Source: CABMKH01 sp040797625 (GTDB lineage Bacteria; Bacillota; Clostridia; Tissierellales; Tissierellaceae). From it: 64,000 bases of DNA. This document shows, one piece after another, positions 1 through 8,402 of this stretch (within the stretch, counting starts at the first letter, position 1; each line of letters starts with the position of its first letter). The notes beneath the pieces are model-generated. The model did not search any database. It had not been told where the DNA came from and was given only the letters and a program-made list of their open reading frames with translations. The stretch covers positions 1-64,000 of the forward strand of contig JBQHQH010000011.1 of the NCBI GenBank assembly GCA_052067355.1, written 5' to 3'. The position numbers and the translations under genes were made by a program.

Positions 1-8
1 GTATTCAT
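1..8 (-). CDS. 5' tip of a leftward gene running off the window, probably a transposase
   Basis: Only the ATG and the first codons (Met-Asn-Thr) are inside the window, read leftward from base 8. A strong ribosome site, GAGGAGG on the minus strand at 17-23, lies 8 bases upstream of the ATG, so a real gene start is likely. The roughly 100 bp upstream separate it from the point at which the neighbouring transposase frame is cut (about 110). That spacing fits an insertion-sequence end followed by its own transposase, but the family cannot be judged from three codons. Confidence 0.4.
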
Positions 9-110
9 AAGAATAGCCTCCTCTATGTTTTGGTGTGTTGCTTTGACACTTCCATCATAACATATGGGACTATTCTTTTTATATTTTTTCCTACAATTAT
101 TTTACACTAA

Positions 111-956
111 GTTAAATATGCAATTAAACATGATAATAATGCTAAAGTAGCTAGAAGATATCACACTAGTCGCCAGCAAGTGTGGCGTTGGAGAAAAAGA
201 TATGATGGAGATGTAAGATCGTTGGCAAATAGGAGTAGAAGACCCCAATCTCATCCTAAGCAACATACTCAAGAAGAGTTGGATTTAATAAGGCATAAAC
301 ATAGATACCATCAGCATGAAGGATATGCACAGGTGTATAGGAAGTTAAAGGATGCAGGATATGAAAGAACCTATGATTCTATGTGTAGACAGATAAGAAA
401 AATGAAATTAAATGTAGCAAAGAAAAGAGCTAGTTATCCTAAATCAAATTATCGAAAAGATTCTGCTACTTATCCAGGAGAAAGGGTACAAATAGATGTA
501 AAATATGTTCCAAATGAATGTATTGGTTTTGCAAGTAATCATAGTAGATATTACCAAATAACAGCTATTGATGAATATTCGAAAAAGAGACATTTAGAAT
601 TGGTTAGTGAACTTAGCACATATAGTACATCTAACTTTTTAAAACGCTTAGAAAAGAGATTAGGATTTAAAGTTGAATTCGTTCAAACAGATAATGGTAG
701 CGAATTCGTTAATGATCAAGATATTACAAATAGGAAAACTAGATTTGAAAAATATTTAGAAAAACTAGATATAAAACACAAACGTATTCGGCCATATTCA
801 CCATGGCAAAATGGCATAGTAGAGCGTAGTCACAGGATAGACAACGAATTATTCTACAGTAGAAGACGATTTAGCAGTTACAAACAAATGGAAAAATCAT
901 TTATAAGATATAGTAAAAGATACAATAATATAGCAAGGAGAATATCATATGTCTAA
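111..956 (+). pseudogene. Truncated DDE transposase, IS481/IS3-like
   Basis: The frame is open from base 111 and encodes a helix-turn-helix segment (around Tyr-His-Thr-Ser-Arg-Gln-Gln-Val-Trp) and then an integrase core. Counted from the GTG at 180, the catalytic residues are Asp106 (QIDVKYV), Asp171 (QTDNGSEF) and Glu215 (NGIVERSH). The family cuts and rejoins DNA to move its own element. There is no credible start: an in-frame stop at 108-110 interrupts what should be the first residues, and the sequence before it looks like the end of another element. At the 3' end the protein stops soon after the YNNIARR motif, about 30-40 residues earlier than I would expect. Both ends therefore look lost and the copy is probably dead. 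Assignment to IS481 rather than another IS3-like group is by motif only. Confidence 0.75.
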
Positions 957-1272
957 TATTAAATATATCGGCAATGATACCTCAAAACCTGAAAAAGGTA
1001 AAATACATGTTTAAAATGGTAATTATATGAAATGCGGTGCTAGAATTGATGATAATCTCAAAGATTGGGAAATAACAACTGAAGCTGTTACCTGCCAAAA
1101 AATGGTTGTAAATAAAGTTAAACAAGATATGAACTTTCTAAGCAAAGTTGAAAACAACTTATTAAATATAGGAATTTTATTGTTTAAAATTAAAAGTCTT
1201 GGTTCCTCTGTTTCCAAAGGTTCCAAGACTTTTAATTGTAGGCTCCCCCTTCACTTTTTCCACCTAAAATGA
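949..1272 (+). pseudogene. Small Cys-containing ORF broken by an in-frame stop
   Basis: An ATG at 949 has an AAGGAG ribosome site 8 bases upstream and opens a 21-residue peptide (MSNIKYIGND...) that stops at TAA 1012-1014. The same frame then stays open from 1015 to 1272. Read through, the part after the stop contains a Lys-Cys-Gly and, about 25 residues later, Val-Thr-Cys-Gln-Lys. This looks like half of a small zinc-binding protein. The simplest reading is a small gene inactivated by one nonsense change. The last part overlaps the hairpin at 1188-1237, so the native 3' end is probably earlier. It overlaps the end of the transposase by 8 bases, so the ribosome site lies in IS-derived sequence. 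Function unknown. Confidence 0.3.
1188..1237. terminator. 15-bp inverted repeat, possible terminator
   Basis: Perfect arms AATTAAAAGTCTTGG (1188-1202) and CCAAGACTTTTAATT (1223-1237) enclose a 20-base loop. Neither strand has a good U-tract directly after the stem, so it may be a terminator or a remnant of an element end. The stretch 1238-1395 holds no gene. It contains short repeated GGCTCCC/GGAGCC motifs and a TGACAC...GTGTCA pair of unknown meaning. Confidence 0.4.
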
Positions 1273-1395
1273 CACCTACAAAAAATAAAAATAGATGGCT
1301 CCCATCTACCACCTATAGTGTCAAAAATCGGAGCCACCTAATCTTCTTTTACCTACAATTCAAATCCTATAAACTTCTAAAATACTCGTTTTATA

Positions 1396-2337
1396 CTACT
1401 CCCACTCAATTGTCGCAGGCGGCTTACTTGTTATATCATAAACTACACGATTTACTTCTGGTATTTCATCTGTAATTCTCTTAGATACTTTCTCTAGTAA
1501 AGGTAGAGGAATCTTTACCCATTCTGCAGTCATTCCATCTGTGGAATCTATGGCTCTTAAAGCTATAGTATGACAATAAGTCCTCTTTCCATCTATAACT
1601 CCTACAGATTGTATATTAGGTAATACTGCAAAATACTGCCAAATCTTTTTTTCCAAACCTGCTTTTCTAATCTCATCTCTAAATATAAAATCCGCATCTC
1701 TTAATATATCTAGTTTTTCCTTAGTCAATTCACCTAGACATCTTACTCCAAGTCCAGGTCCAGGGAAAGGCTGTCTATCCACTATATCAGGAGATATCCC
1801 AAGAAGTCTTCCTACTTCTCGTACTTCACTTTTATATAGATCTCTCAAAGGTTCTAATAGCTCAAAGTCTATATCCTCTGGAAGGCCTCCTACATTGTGG
1901 TGACTCTTAACTGCCACCTTCCCTTTTTCACCAGATTCTATGACATCTGATTTAATAGTTCCCTGTACCAAGAAGTCTATATCAGTTAATTTTTTCTGTT
2001 CTTCTTCGAATACTCTAATAAATTCTTCTCCTATTACTTTTCTCTTCTCTTCGGGATCTGTTACACCCTTTAATTTAGTTAAGAATCTATCCTCTCCGTC
2101 TACGACTATGAGATTAATATGGAATCCATCTCTAAAGACTCTTTCCACTTCTTGTCTTTCATTTTTTCTAAGAAGACCATGGTCTACAAAGACACATACT
2201 AGATTATCCCCTATAGCCTTGTGAACCAAAACTGCAGCTACTGAAGAATCTACACCGCCAGATAAGGCACATAGAGCTTTTCTATTGCCTACCTTGTTTC
2301 TAATTTCTTCTATACTTTTATTGACAAAATCTTGCAT
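1396..2337 (-). CDS. guaA: GMP synthase, ATP-pyrophosphatase subunit (no glutaminase domain)
   Basis: The enzyme activates XMP with ATP and aminates it to GMP, the last step of guanine nucleotide synthesis. The 313-residue protein has the PP-loop SGGVDSS at about residues 26-32, the RQPFPGPGLGVR segment near 200, and the C-terminal dimerisation end KPPATIEWE. Usual bacterial GuaA is about 510 residues because an N-terminal class-I glutamine amidotransferase supplies ammonia. That whole domain is absent, and no Cys-His-Glu glutaminase is found nearby. The start is ATG 2337: AGGAGGG lies 6 bases upstream, and the longer frame to 2355 would put the ribosome site inside the gene. guaB lies 108 bp upstream on the same strand. 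The protein may use free ammonia or a glutaminase subunit encoded elsewhere, as in archaeal two-subunit enzymes. Confidence 0.93.
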   Translation of the reverse strand: MQDFVNKSIEEIRNKVGNRKALCALSGGVDSSVAAVLVHKAIGDNLVCVFVDHGLLRKNERQEVERVFRDGFHINLIVVDGEDRFLTKLKGVTDPEEKRKVIGEEFIRVFEEEQKKLTDIDFLVQGTIKSDVIESGEKGKVAVKSHHNVGGLPEDIDFELLEPLRDLYKSEVREVGRLLGISPDIVDRQPFPGPGLGVRCLGELTKEKLDILRDADFIFRDEIRKAGLEKKIWQYFAVLPNIQSVGVIDGKRTYCHTIALRAIDSTDGMTAEWVKIPLPLLEKVSKRITDEIPEVNRVVYDITSKPPATIEWE

Positions 2338-2445
2338 CGCTACCCTCCTAAACACTATTTATTATGCCACAATATTAAATTAATATATCAGATTAAGAGT
2401 TCAAATAATATCTATAATAATTGAACATTGTGGTCTATATTGATC

Positions 2446-3897
2446 TTATCTCTTGCTATAATTTGGTGCTTCTTTTGTTATATGGATATCGTGAGGATGA
2501 TTTTCCACAAGAGAAGCTGAAGTTATCTTTATAAATCTAGCTCTTTCTTTTAATGCTTCTAGATCTTTAGCTCCTACATATCCCATTCCAGATTTTAATC
2601 CACCCATAAGTTGGTATACTACATCTGATAATGGTCCTCTAAAGTGGATTCTACCTTCTACTCCTTCAGGCACATACTTCTTTACATCTTCTTGGAAATA
2701 TCTATCCTTGCTACCAGCATCCATAGCACCTAACGAACCCATTCCTCTATATACCTTATATCTTCTGCCTTCATATAGAACTTCTTCACCTGGACTCTCT
2801 TCAGTACCAGCAAATAATGATCCTGCCATTACTACATTTGCTCCTGCTGCCAATGCCTTAGTTATGTCTCCAGAATACTTTATACCTCCATCTGCAATAA
2901 CTGGAATTCCATATTCTTTAGCTGCCTTAGCACAGTCTATTATAGCAGTTACTTGTGGTACTCCAATACCTGTTACAACTCTAGTTGTACATATGGAACC
3001 AGGTCCTATACCTACCTTTACAGCATCAGCTCCTGCTTTTATTAAATCTACTGTAGCTTCACCTGTTGCTACATTTCCAGCTATTACCTGTAATTCTGGA
3101 TAATTATCCTTTATTCTTCTAACTGCATCTAATACTCCCTTTGAATGTCCGTGAGCAGTATCTACTACAATTGCATCTACATTTGCCTTCACTAGAGCTT
3201 CTACTCTATCTAGCATATCCATAGTTACTCCTACAGCTGCACCTGCTAATAATCTACCCGAGCTATCCTTTGCTGAATTTGGATGTTCTATGGATTTTTC
3301 TATATCCTTGATGGTGATCAATCCAACTAATATAAAATTATCATCTACTAAAGGAAGTTTTTCTATCTTATATTGTTTCATTATATCCAAAGCTTCATCC
3401 ATGGATATTCCCATCTTAGCAGTGACCAAGTTTTCCTTAGTCATCACTTCATCTATCTTCTTTGTAACTTCTCTTTCAAATCTTATATCCCTATTAGTTA
3501 TGATTCCTACTAATTTTCCAGTCTTATCTGTTATAGGTACTCCTGATATATGGTATCTTTCCATTAATTCTAGAGCATCTGATACTATATGATTAGGGGA
3601 TAAGAAGAAAGGATCAGTAATAACTCCATGTTCTGATCTCTTTACTTTATCTACTTCTAGAGCTTGAGCTTCTATGGACATATTCTTATGAATTATCCCA
3701 ATACCTCCTTCTCTAGCTATAGCTATGGCCATTCTAGACTCTGTAACTGTATCCATTCCAGCAGTCATAAGCGGTATATTTAATTTAATATTTTTAGTTA
3801 AATAAGTATTTATATTAGTTTCCTTAGGTAATACTTCAGATTTACCAGGCACTAACAATACATCATCGAAAGTTAAACCTTCACCAACAAATTCCAA
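2446..3897 (-). CDS. guaB: IMP dehydrogenase
   Basis: It oxidises IMP to XMP with NAD, the committed step to guanine nucleotides, and so makes the substrate of the adjacent GuaA. The protein has 483 residues, the usual length. It has a TIM barrel interrupted by a pair of CBS domains (about residues 95-205), the catalytic cysteine loop GPGSICTTR near residue 300, and the flap region with RYFQED. Translation probably starts at TTG 3897, 8 bases after GAGGAGG; no ATG fits better. The 113 bp before the gene was checked for a purine riboswitch core and none was seen. Confidence 0.96.
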   Translation of the reverse strand: MEFVGEGLTFDDVLLVPGKSEVLPKETNINTYLTKNIKLNIPLMTAGMDTVTESRMAIAIAREGGIGIIHKNMSIEAQALEVDKVKRSEHGVITDPFFLSPNHIVSDALELMERYHISGVPITDKTGKLVGIITNRDIRFEREVTKKIDEVMTKENLVTAKMGISMDEALDIMKQYKIEKLPLVDDNFILVGLITIKDIEKSIEHPNSAKDSSGRLLAGAAVGVTMDMLDRVEALVKANVDAIVVDTAHGHSKGVLDAVRRIKDNYPELQVIAGNVATGEATVDLIKAGADAVKVGIGPGSICTTRVVTGIGVPQVTAIIDCAKAAKEYGIPVIADGGIKYSGDITKALAAGANVVMAGSLFAGTEESPGEEVLYEGRRYKVYRGMGSLGAMDAGSKDRYFQEDVKKYVPEGVEGRIHFRGPLSDVVYQLMGGLKSGMGYVGAKDLEALKERARFIKITSASLVENHPHDIHITKEAPNYSKR

Positions 3898-3984
3898 TTC
3901 AAATTCCTCCTCTTTGGTTTTTTAATAGTATACCACAAATTAAGATTTTTTTATATTATATATAACAAAATATTTTTTTAAACC

Positions 3985-4010
3985 AAAAAGAGCACCTTTT
4001 GGCGCTCTTA
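3985..4010 (-). terminator. Rho-independent terminator of the sigma-factor operon
   Basis: On the minus strand AAGAGCGCC pairs with GGTGCTCTT across an AAAA loop and is followed by a T-run. It lies directly after the stop at 4014 and separates the sigma operon from guaB. Confidence 0.85.
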
Positions 4011-4013
4011 ATT

Positions 4014-4913
4014 TTAAATTTCATCTATGACTATATCACGAATATTTAATATATTTAGACTATATATCCCTTCTCCAAAGACTAATTCTCCTTTAAGAAC
4101 ATAGTCTTCTTCTGTGCCTATCTTTGTGTCCTTCCATGCTACATTTCCACCTAGATTATATTCTCTATTGACCATTGCTTGAACCTTAATATTAGAATCC
4201 TTTTTAAGTCTCATCTTCACTACATCTCCACCATCTATTATCCAATTTCCATCTACCTTGTCCATAACTACATCTATATTTCCTCCATTGGCAACTTCTA
4301 CATCCACATGAGATGGAACTACTAAGTTTAGAGAGGCTCCATAATAGTTGTGGCTATCGTCCTCTTTATAGGATATATATAGTGTATTATCTATTCGCTC
4401 TATATTTACCCTATTCTCTTTAAATATCTTATCAGCTTTTTCCTGACTGTCAGTATTTATATTTATATTTCCAGTAGATACAATCTTGTTTCCACTATCT
4501 GATCTAATGCTTAAATTAGAAACCCTATCTCCATTTATGATGATATTTTTTATGTTCTCATCTACTGCATAATCTTCAAGGGGCAATTCATAGTTATAGG
4601 TCTTTCTAGCTACTTCATATCTTATGCGATCTAATAATCCTATCTCCATCATACCATATATTCCAATACTAGTCATTACAATTACAAATACTATAAATAT
4701 ACTAAATATATCATATCTGAATTTTATCTCTTCATCTTTACTCTTATAATTAGCCCAAAGAATCTCTCCACCTAATAATATAAGGACTCCAGGCCATATA
4801 TTTACAGCTAGTTTTAATGCAGATACCTTATTAAACTGTGCAAAGAATATCAACAGTCCAAAGGCTATCAATACTATTCCCATAGAGATAGTACCAATTC
4901 TTTTATTCTTCAT
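4014..4913 (-). CDS. Membrane protein with DUF5668-like N-terminus and beta-rich extracytoplasmic domain
   Basis: Function unknown. The first about 100 residues carry three hydrophobic segments (around IGTISMGIVLIAFGLLIFF, LAVNIWPGVLILLGG and IFIVFVIVMTSIGIYG). The remaining about 200 residues are rich in Asn, Asp and beta-prone repeats, like the DUF4097/LiaF-type adhesin folds found in envelope-stress operons. It is the last gene of the sigma / anti-sigma operon and overlaps the preceding gene by 11 bases. The start chosen is ATG 4913, 9 bases after AGGAGG; ATGs at 4922 and 4919 lie too close to it. The context suggests an envelope sensor or effector, but this is inference. Confidence 0.75.
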   Translation of the reverse strand: MKNKRIGTISMGIVLIAFGLLIFFAQFNKVSALKLAVNIWPGVLILLGGEILWANYKSKDEEIKFRYDIFSIFIVFVIVMTSIGIYGMMEIGLLDRIRYEVARKTYNYELPLEDYAVDENIKNIIINGDRVSNLSIRSDSGNKIVSTGNININTDSQEKADKIFKENRVNIERIDNTLYISYKEDDSHNYYGASLNLVVPSHVDVEVANGGNIDVVMDKVDGNWIIDGGDVVKMRLKKDSNIKVQAMVNREYNLGGNVAWKDTKIGTEEDYVLKGELVFGEGIYSLNILNIRDIVIDEI

Positions 4914-5679
4914 ATTCATCATCCTCCTCTATGGATTCTATATTCTTTTTCTTCTTAATCATTTTAATACCTCCAATGATAAATATAAGAGATACTATAG
5001 AGGACTGTATATAGTTTCTGATTTCATAGTTTATATATCTTGTCAATATTGGATAGAGCATCTTTTGTAATATTATGAGCATACCTATGCCTATAAGCCC
5101 AATTCCTATATGTTCATGTTTAATTGCTGGCAATAGATCTTCTATATCAATCTCCTCAGTTCTATCTCCCTTTAATGTATGGAATGCATCAAAGAAAGCA
5201 TAGAACCAGATAAGTGGCAATAAAAACAATAGAAAACTTAGATTAAGCCATCCCATAAGAAATATGGAAAAGAAAAATACTCCCATAAATACTAATCCCT
5301 TTTTTTGATATCCTAAATACATATGACCTGCACCTGGTATCATGGATAATCCTAGAGTAATCACCTTTTTATTCATAAACTTTTCTTCGTCTCGATTTAA
5401 ACTTCCCTCCATTTCCATATTGTCACCATAATACCTCATATTACTAATAATAGAAAAGGCATCTATTAAAGCTATTAGCCATATAATACCAGCACCTCCA
5501 CATAAAGTAACGAGAAAAAAGTCACTATATGTCAACATGCCCATGCCTATTGATCCTACTGTTACCCCACCAAATAGAAATAGATATATGACTCCTCTTT
5601 CTGGATATCCAAGATAAAAGTGAGATAATCCAGGTATAAAGGATAATAAAAATGTTATAAATTTACTTTTCCTCCTCAT
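4903..5679 (-). CDS. Polytopic membrane protein with duplicated TM2-like motif
   Basis: The 258-residue protein has two copies of a TM2-like hairpin: one near the N-terminus around SFIPGLSHFYLGYPERGV and a second near residue 115 around SMIPGAGHMYLGYQKKGL. Each is followed by long hydrophobic helices, with a Lys/Glu-rich tail at the end. The IPGxGHxYLG motif marks the TM2 family, whose biochemical role is unclear. The start is ATG 5679, 7 bases after AAGGAGG; a TTG at 5685 is too close to the site. It is co-transcribed with the sigma factor and anti-sigma genes. Confidence 0.75.
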   Translation of the reverse strand: MRRKSKFITFLLSFIPGLSHFYLGYPERGVIYLFLFGGVTVGSIGMGMLTYSDFFLVTLCGGAGIIWLIALIDAFSIISNMRYYGDNMEMEGSLNRDEEKFMNKKVITLGLSMIPGAGHMYLGYQKKGLVFMGVFFFSIFLMGWLNLSFLLFLLPLIWFYAFFDAFHTLKGDRTEEIDIEDLLPAIKHEHIGIGLIGIGMLIILQKMLYPILTRYINYEIRNYIQSSIVSLIFIIGGIKMIKKKKNIESIEEDDEYEE

Positions 5680-5691
5680 ATTCAATCCTCC

Positions 5692-6156
5692 TTAATTCTT
5701 TCTACCAAAATTATTTATAAACTCAGATGTCCTATTTGTTATAGATTCTGATAAATTATATATTGTATCCGTTCTGACTCTGCTCTCCTCTATAGACATA
5801 CCTATACTTATCTGTGGCACTACCTCTACCATCTTAGTAAATATACCTCCTGCTGTAAAGAAAATAGCTACAGATGCTACAGATATATAATATAAAAACA
5901 GATCATTAAAATTCTTTTTCTTATTTATTGGCTTTTTTATTGGTCTGACATTTTTAATATTACTCATAATCTTACTGGAAAAGTCATCTGGTACTAATAT
6001 ACCTGCTTCTTCTATTTCCATATCATCTATAGATGAAAGAAATACCTTCATACAGTCATCACAATTATATAGATGCTCTTCCATTTCAACTTGTTTTTCC
6101 TTAGATATTAAATTGTTCTTATAAAGTAGCCATTCCACATAATCATAATGTCTCAT
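5692..6156 (-). CDS. Anti-sigma factor with zinc-finger (zf-HC2) domain
   Basis: The 154-residue protein has the HxxxCxxC zinc motif (His28, Cys32, Cys35) typical of ZAS-type anti-sigma factors, a cytoplasmic linker, one membrane helix at about residues 88-108, and a short external C-terminus. Such proteins hold a partner ECF sigma factor inactive until an envelope signal releases it. It overlaps the sigma gene by 4 bases (ATGA), which suggests translational coupling and partnership. GGAG lies 9 bases before the ATG. Confidence 0.85.
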   Translation of the reverse strand: MRHYDYVEWLLYKNNLISKEKQVEMEEHLYNCDDCMKVFLSSIDDMEIEEAGILVPDDFSSKIMSNIKNVRPIKKPINKKKNFNDLFLYYISVASVAIFFTAGGIFTKMVEVVPQISIGMSIEESRVRTDTIYNLSESITNRTSEFINNFGRKN

Positions 6157-6707
6157 ATTCTTTCACTCCATTTCTCTTTTAAAATGTTCTTTCCTCTATA
6201 CAGTCTAGAGGCGATGGTCTTAACAGTTACATTTTCATCCTTGGCTATTTCTTCATAGGACTTATCTTGGAAGTAAAATTTCTCAATTGATTCCCTATAT
6301 ATGATTGGCATACTATTAAGTATTTGGACCAAATACTCCCTGTTTTCCTTATTGATCAATATGTCCTCTGGATTATTCCCTGTTTCCATATCAACTCTAT
6401 CTATTACAGTTTCTGAATCTTCCAGAGTTTCCTCTCTAAATTTACTCCTCTTCCTTCTAATCCAGTCTATAGATTTGTTCGAAGCAATTTTGCCAATCCA
6501 TCCCTTGAAGTTATCATCTTTATATCTCGGAAGCGAGAGATAAATCTGTAAGAATACTTCTTGAGCCACATTTTCAACTTCGCTATAGTCTTTGATAAAA
6601 TTTAATATAATTGCGAATACATAATTCTTATATATATCAATTAATTGCCTAAAGGAATCTTCATCTCCAGCTACAGCCCTTTTTATCAATATTAATTCAT
6701 TATCCAT
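6153..6707 (-). CDS. ECF-type RNA polymerase sigma factor
   Basis: The 184-residue protein has sigma region 2 (LIDIYKNYVFAIILNFI...VAQEVFLQIY) and region 4 (YRESIEKFYF...SYEEIAKDENVTVKTIASRLYRGK), and lacks regions 1 and 3 as ECF factors do. It heads an operon with its presumed anti-sigma factor and two membrane proteins, so it probably responds to an envelope signal. The start chosen is ATG 6707 because AAGGAGGGG is 4-5 bases upstream; the longer frame from 6728 would place that site inside the gene. Which other genes it controls cannot be read from this window. Confidence 0.9.
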   Translation of the reverse strand: MDNELILIKRAVAGDEDSFRQLIDIYKNYVFAIILNFIKDYSEVENVAQEVFLQIYLSLPRYKDDNFKGWIGKIASNKSIDWIRRKRSKFREETLEDSETVIDRVDMETGNNPEDILINKENREYLVQILNSMPIIYRESIEKFYFQDKSYEEIAKDENVTVKTIASRLYRGKNILKEKWSERI

Positions 6708-6849
6708 CTCTCCCCTCCTTCCTCTCATTAATTATAACGCAGCTAAAAGATAAAGTACTGCAAAAAATTAAATATTTTTCAAAAGATATTTTTTCTAACT
6801 TTAAAGCATTGACTTGTTAATGTATCTTTGATATCATATTTCCTAATAT

Positions 6850-6920
6850 TTTATCTGATGGCTTATGGTTTCAACACTCTTTTCAAGATAAGAGACTGAA
6901 ATTCATAGTCCCAAGATAAA
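6850..6920. repeat. Dispersed palindrome, family B (copy B1)
   Basis: It begins with TTATCTGATGGCTTATGG, then TTTCAACACTC, and ends with an imperfect inverted copy, TGAAATTCATAGTCCC then AAGATAA. Closely similar elements lie at 12559-12630 and 59630-59703. It ends only a few bases before the small membrane-protein gene at 6927, so it lies in that gene's leader. Confidence 0.65.
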
Positions 6921-6926
6921 GATAAC

Positions 6927-7172
6927 ATGGTAGTTAAGATGGCTATTTCTCTATTGGGAATCATAGCATTTGTCATTAGTCTAACAGCTCTATATGAATT
7001 CTTTCCAAATTATATTCTTATAGAAGAAACTACCAAGGCATTGGCTTCTAACGCTGAGGAAAAAGAATTTTTAATGGACAATACGCTTCCTCAAATGTTA
7101 GTTGGTGGATTTACAACAGTTACCATTGTCTCTGTTATATTGGCTGGTATATTTATTAAATTTTTAAATTAA
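6927..7172 (+). CDS. Small two-helix membrane protein
   Basis: The 81-residue protein has hydrophobic helices at about residues 5-24 and 58-79, separated by an acidic stretch (TKALASNAEEKEF). Not recognised. It ends 14 bases before the M20 hydrolase and is probably co-transcribed with it. No good ribosome site is visible before either ATG (6927 or 6939), which keeps confidence moderate. It may be a regulatory peptide or a membrane partner of the hydrolase operon. Confidence 0.5.
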   Translation: MVVKMAISLLGIIAFVISLTALYEFFPNYILIEETTKALASNAEEKEFLMDNTLPQMLVGGFTTVTIVSVILAGIFIKFLN

Positions 7173-7186
7173 AGGGGTGTAAAATA

Positions 7187-8353
7187 ATGAATATTAAAGA
7201 ATTAGCAAATAAGTATAGAGATTATATAATTGATTTGCGCAGAGAATTTCACATGTATCCTGAATCCAGTTGGGAAGAAGTTAGAACATCTAGTAGAGTT
7301 AAAGAAGAATTAGATAAATTAGAAATACCATATATCTCCATTGCTGGAACTGGAGTCTTAGCTACAATTAAGGGAAAAAAAATAGGTAAAACCGTTGCCT
7401 TAAGAGGGGATATGGATGCCCTTGAAACTACAGAAACCAATGATATACCTTATAAATCTAAACATGATGGCAAGATGCATGCCTGTGGACACGATGGTCA
7501 TACAGCTATGTTGATAGGTGCAGCTAATATTTTAAATGATATCAGGGATGAAATAAATGGTACTATCCATCTGATCTTCCAACCTGCAGAAGAAGTAGCT
7601 GGTGGAGCTAAAAAGATAATAGAAGAATCTAACTTTATGGATGAGGTAGATGGTATATTTGGAATTCATCTATGGAGTGATGTAGAAGCTGGAAAGGTAT
7701 CTGTAGAAGCTGGACCTAGAATGGCATCTGCAGACTTCTTTACCATAGATATTAAAGGAAAAGCGGGTCATGGTTCCATGCCTCACCAAGGTATTGATGC
7801 TGTAGTTGCAGCTTCGGCTACTGTAATGAATCTTCAATCTGTTGTCAGCAGAGAGCTAAGCCCACTAGATTCAGCAACTTTGACTATTGGATCCTTCCAT
7901 TCAGGTACTAGATTTAATATAATTGCTGGTGATGCTAAGTTAGAAGGTACGACTAGATGTTTCAAACCTGAAATAAGAGAAAACTTCCCTGAAATTATAG
8001 AGAGAATAGCTAAGAATACTGCTGCCAGCTATAGAGCAGAAGCTACTCTAAGCTACACTTGGGGTACTCCTTCTACTATAAACGATGAAAGTTGTTCTAA
8101 AATAGCTACTGCTTCTGTAGAAAAACTTCTAGGTAAAGATGGAGTAGTGGAAATGGAAAAGACTACAGGTGGAGAAGACTTTGCATATTTCCTTGAAAAA
8201 GCACCTGGAGTATTTGCATTTGTAGGTATAAGAAATGAAGAAAAAGGAGCATGCTATCCTCACCATCACGATAAATTCAATATGGATGAAGATGCACTTG
8301 AAATAGGTGCTGCACTATATGCCCAATACGCTATAGACTTTTTAAATAATTAA
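7187..8353 (+). CDS. M20 family metallo-amidohydrolase (N-acyl amino acid hydrolase type)
   Basis: The 388-residue protein has the M20D metal site HACGHDGH (Cys100, His102, His105), the Glu-Glu pair in FQPAEEVAGG (about 135-136), His in GIHLW near 160, and a C-terminal PHHHDKF. The family removes acyl groups from N-acyl amino acids or conjugates, or cuts small peptides, with a two-metal centre. It is cytosolic, with no signal peptide. AGGGGTG precedes the ATG. Two paralogues lie in the window (34913-36088 and 45375-46481). The substrate cannot be told from sequence alone. Confidence 0.88.
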   Translation: MNIKELANKYRDYIIDLRREFHMYPESSWEEVRTSSRVKEELDKLEIPYISIAGTGVLATIKGKKIGKTVALRGDMDALETTETNDIPYKSKHDGKMHACGHDGHTAMLIGAANILNDIRDEINGTIHLIFQPAEEVAGGAKKIIEESNFMDEVDGIFGIHLWSDVEAGKVSVEAGPRMASADFFTIDIKGKAGHGSMPHQGIDAVVAASATVMNLQSVVSRELSPLDSATLTIGSFHSGTRFNIIAGDAKLEGTTRCFKPEIRENFPEIIERIAKNTAASYRAEATLSYTWGTPSTINDESCSKIATASVEKLLGKDGVVEMEKTTGGEDFAYFLEKAPGVFAFVGIRNEEKGACYPHHHDKFNMDEDALEIGAALYAQYAIDFLNN

Positions 8354-8402
8354 TATCAATAATAAAGGTACAGTTGATCAACTGTACCTTTATTATTGAT
8401 AT
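8353..8402. terminator. Perfect 50-bp palindrome, bidirectional terminator
   Basis: Two 25-base arms pair without mismatch, centred on TTGATCAA at about 8377. The arms carry A- and T-rich outer ends, so the structure can terminate transcription from both sides. It sits between the convergent M20 gene and the gene at 8393-8962, whose stop codon lies inside it. Confidence 0.85.

Noticed and set aside
2338..2445. Possible purine riboswitch between guaB and guaA
   Set aside because: The conserved loop and core sequences of the purine aptamer are absent; only a weak CCACAAT/ATTGTGG pair is present.
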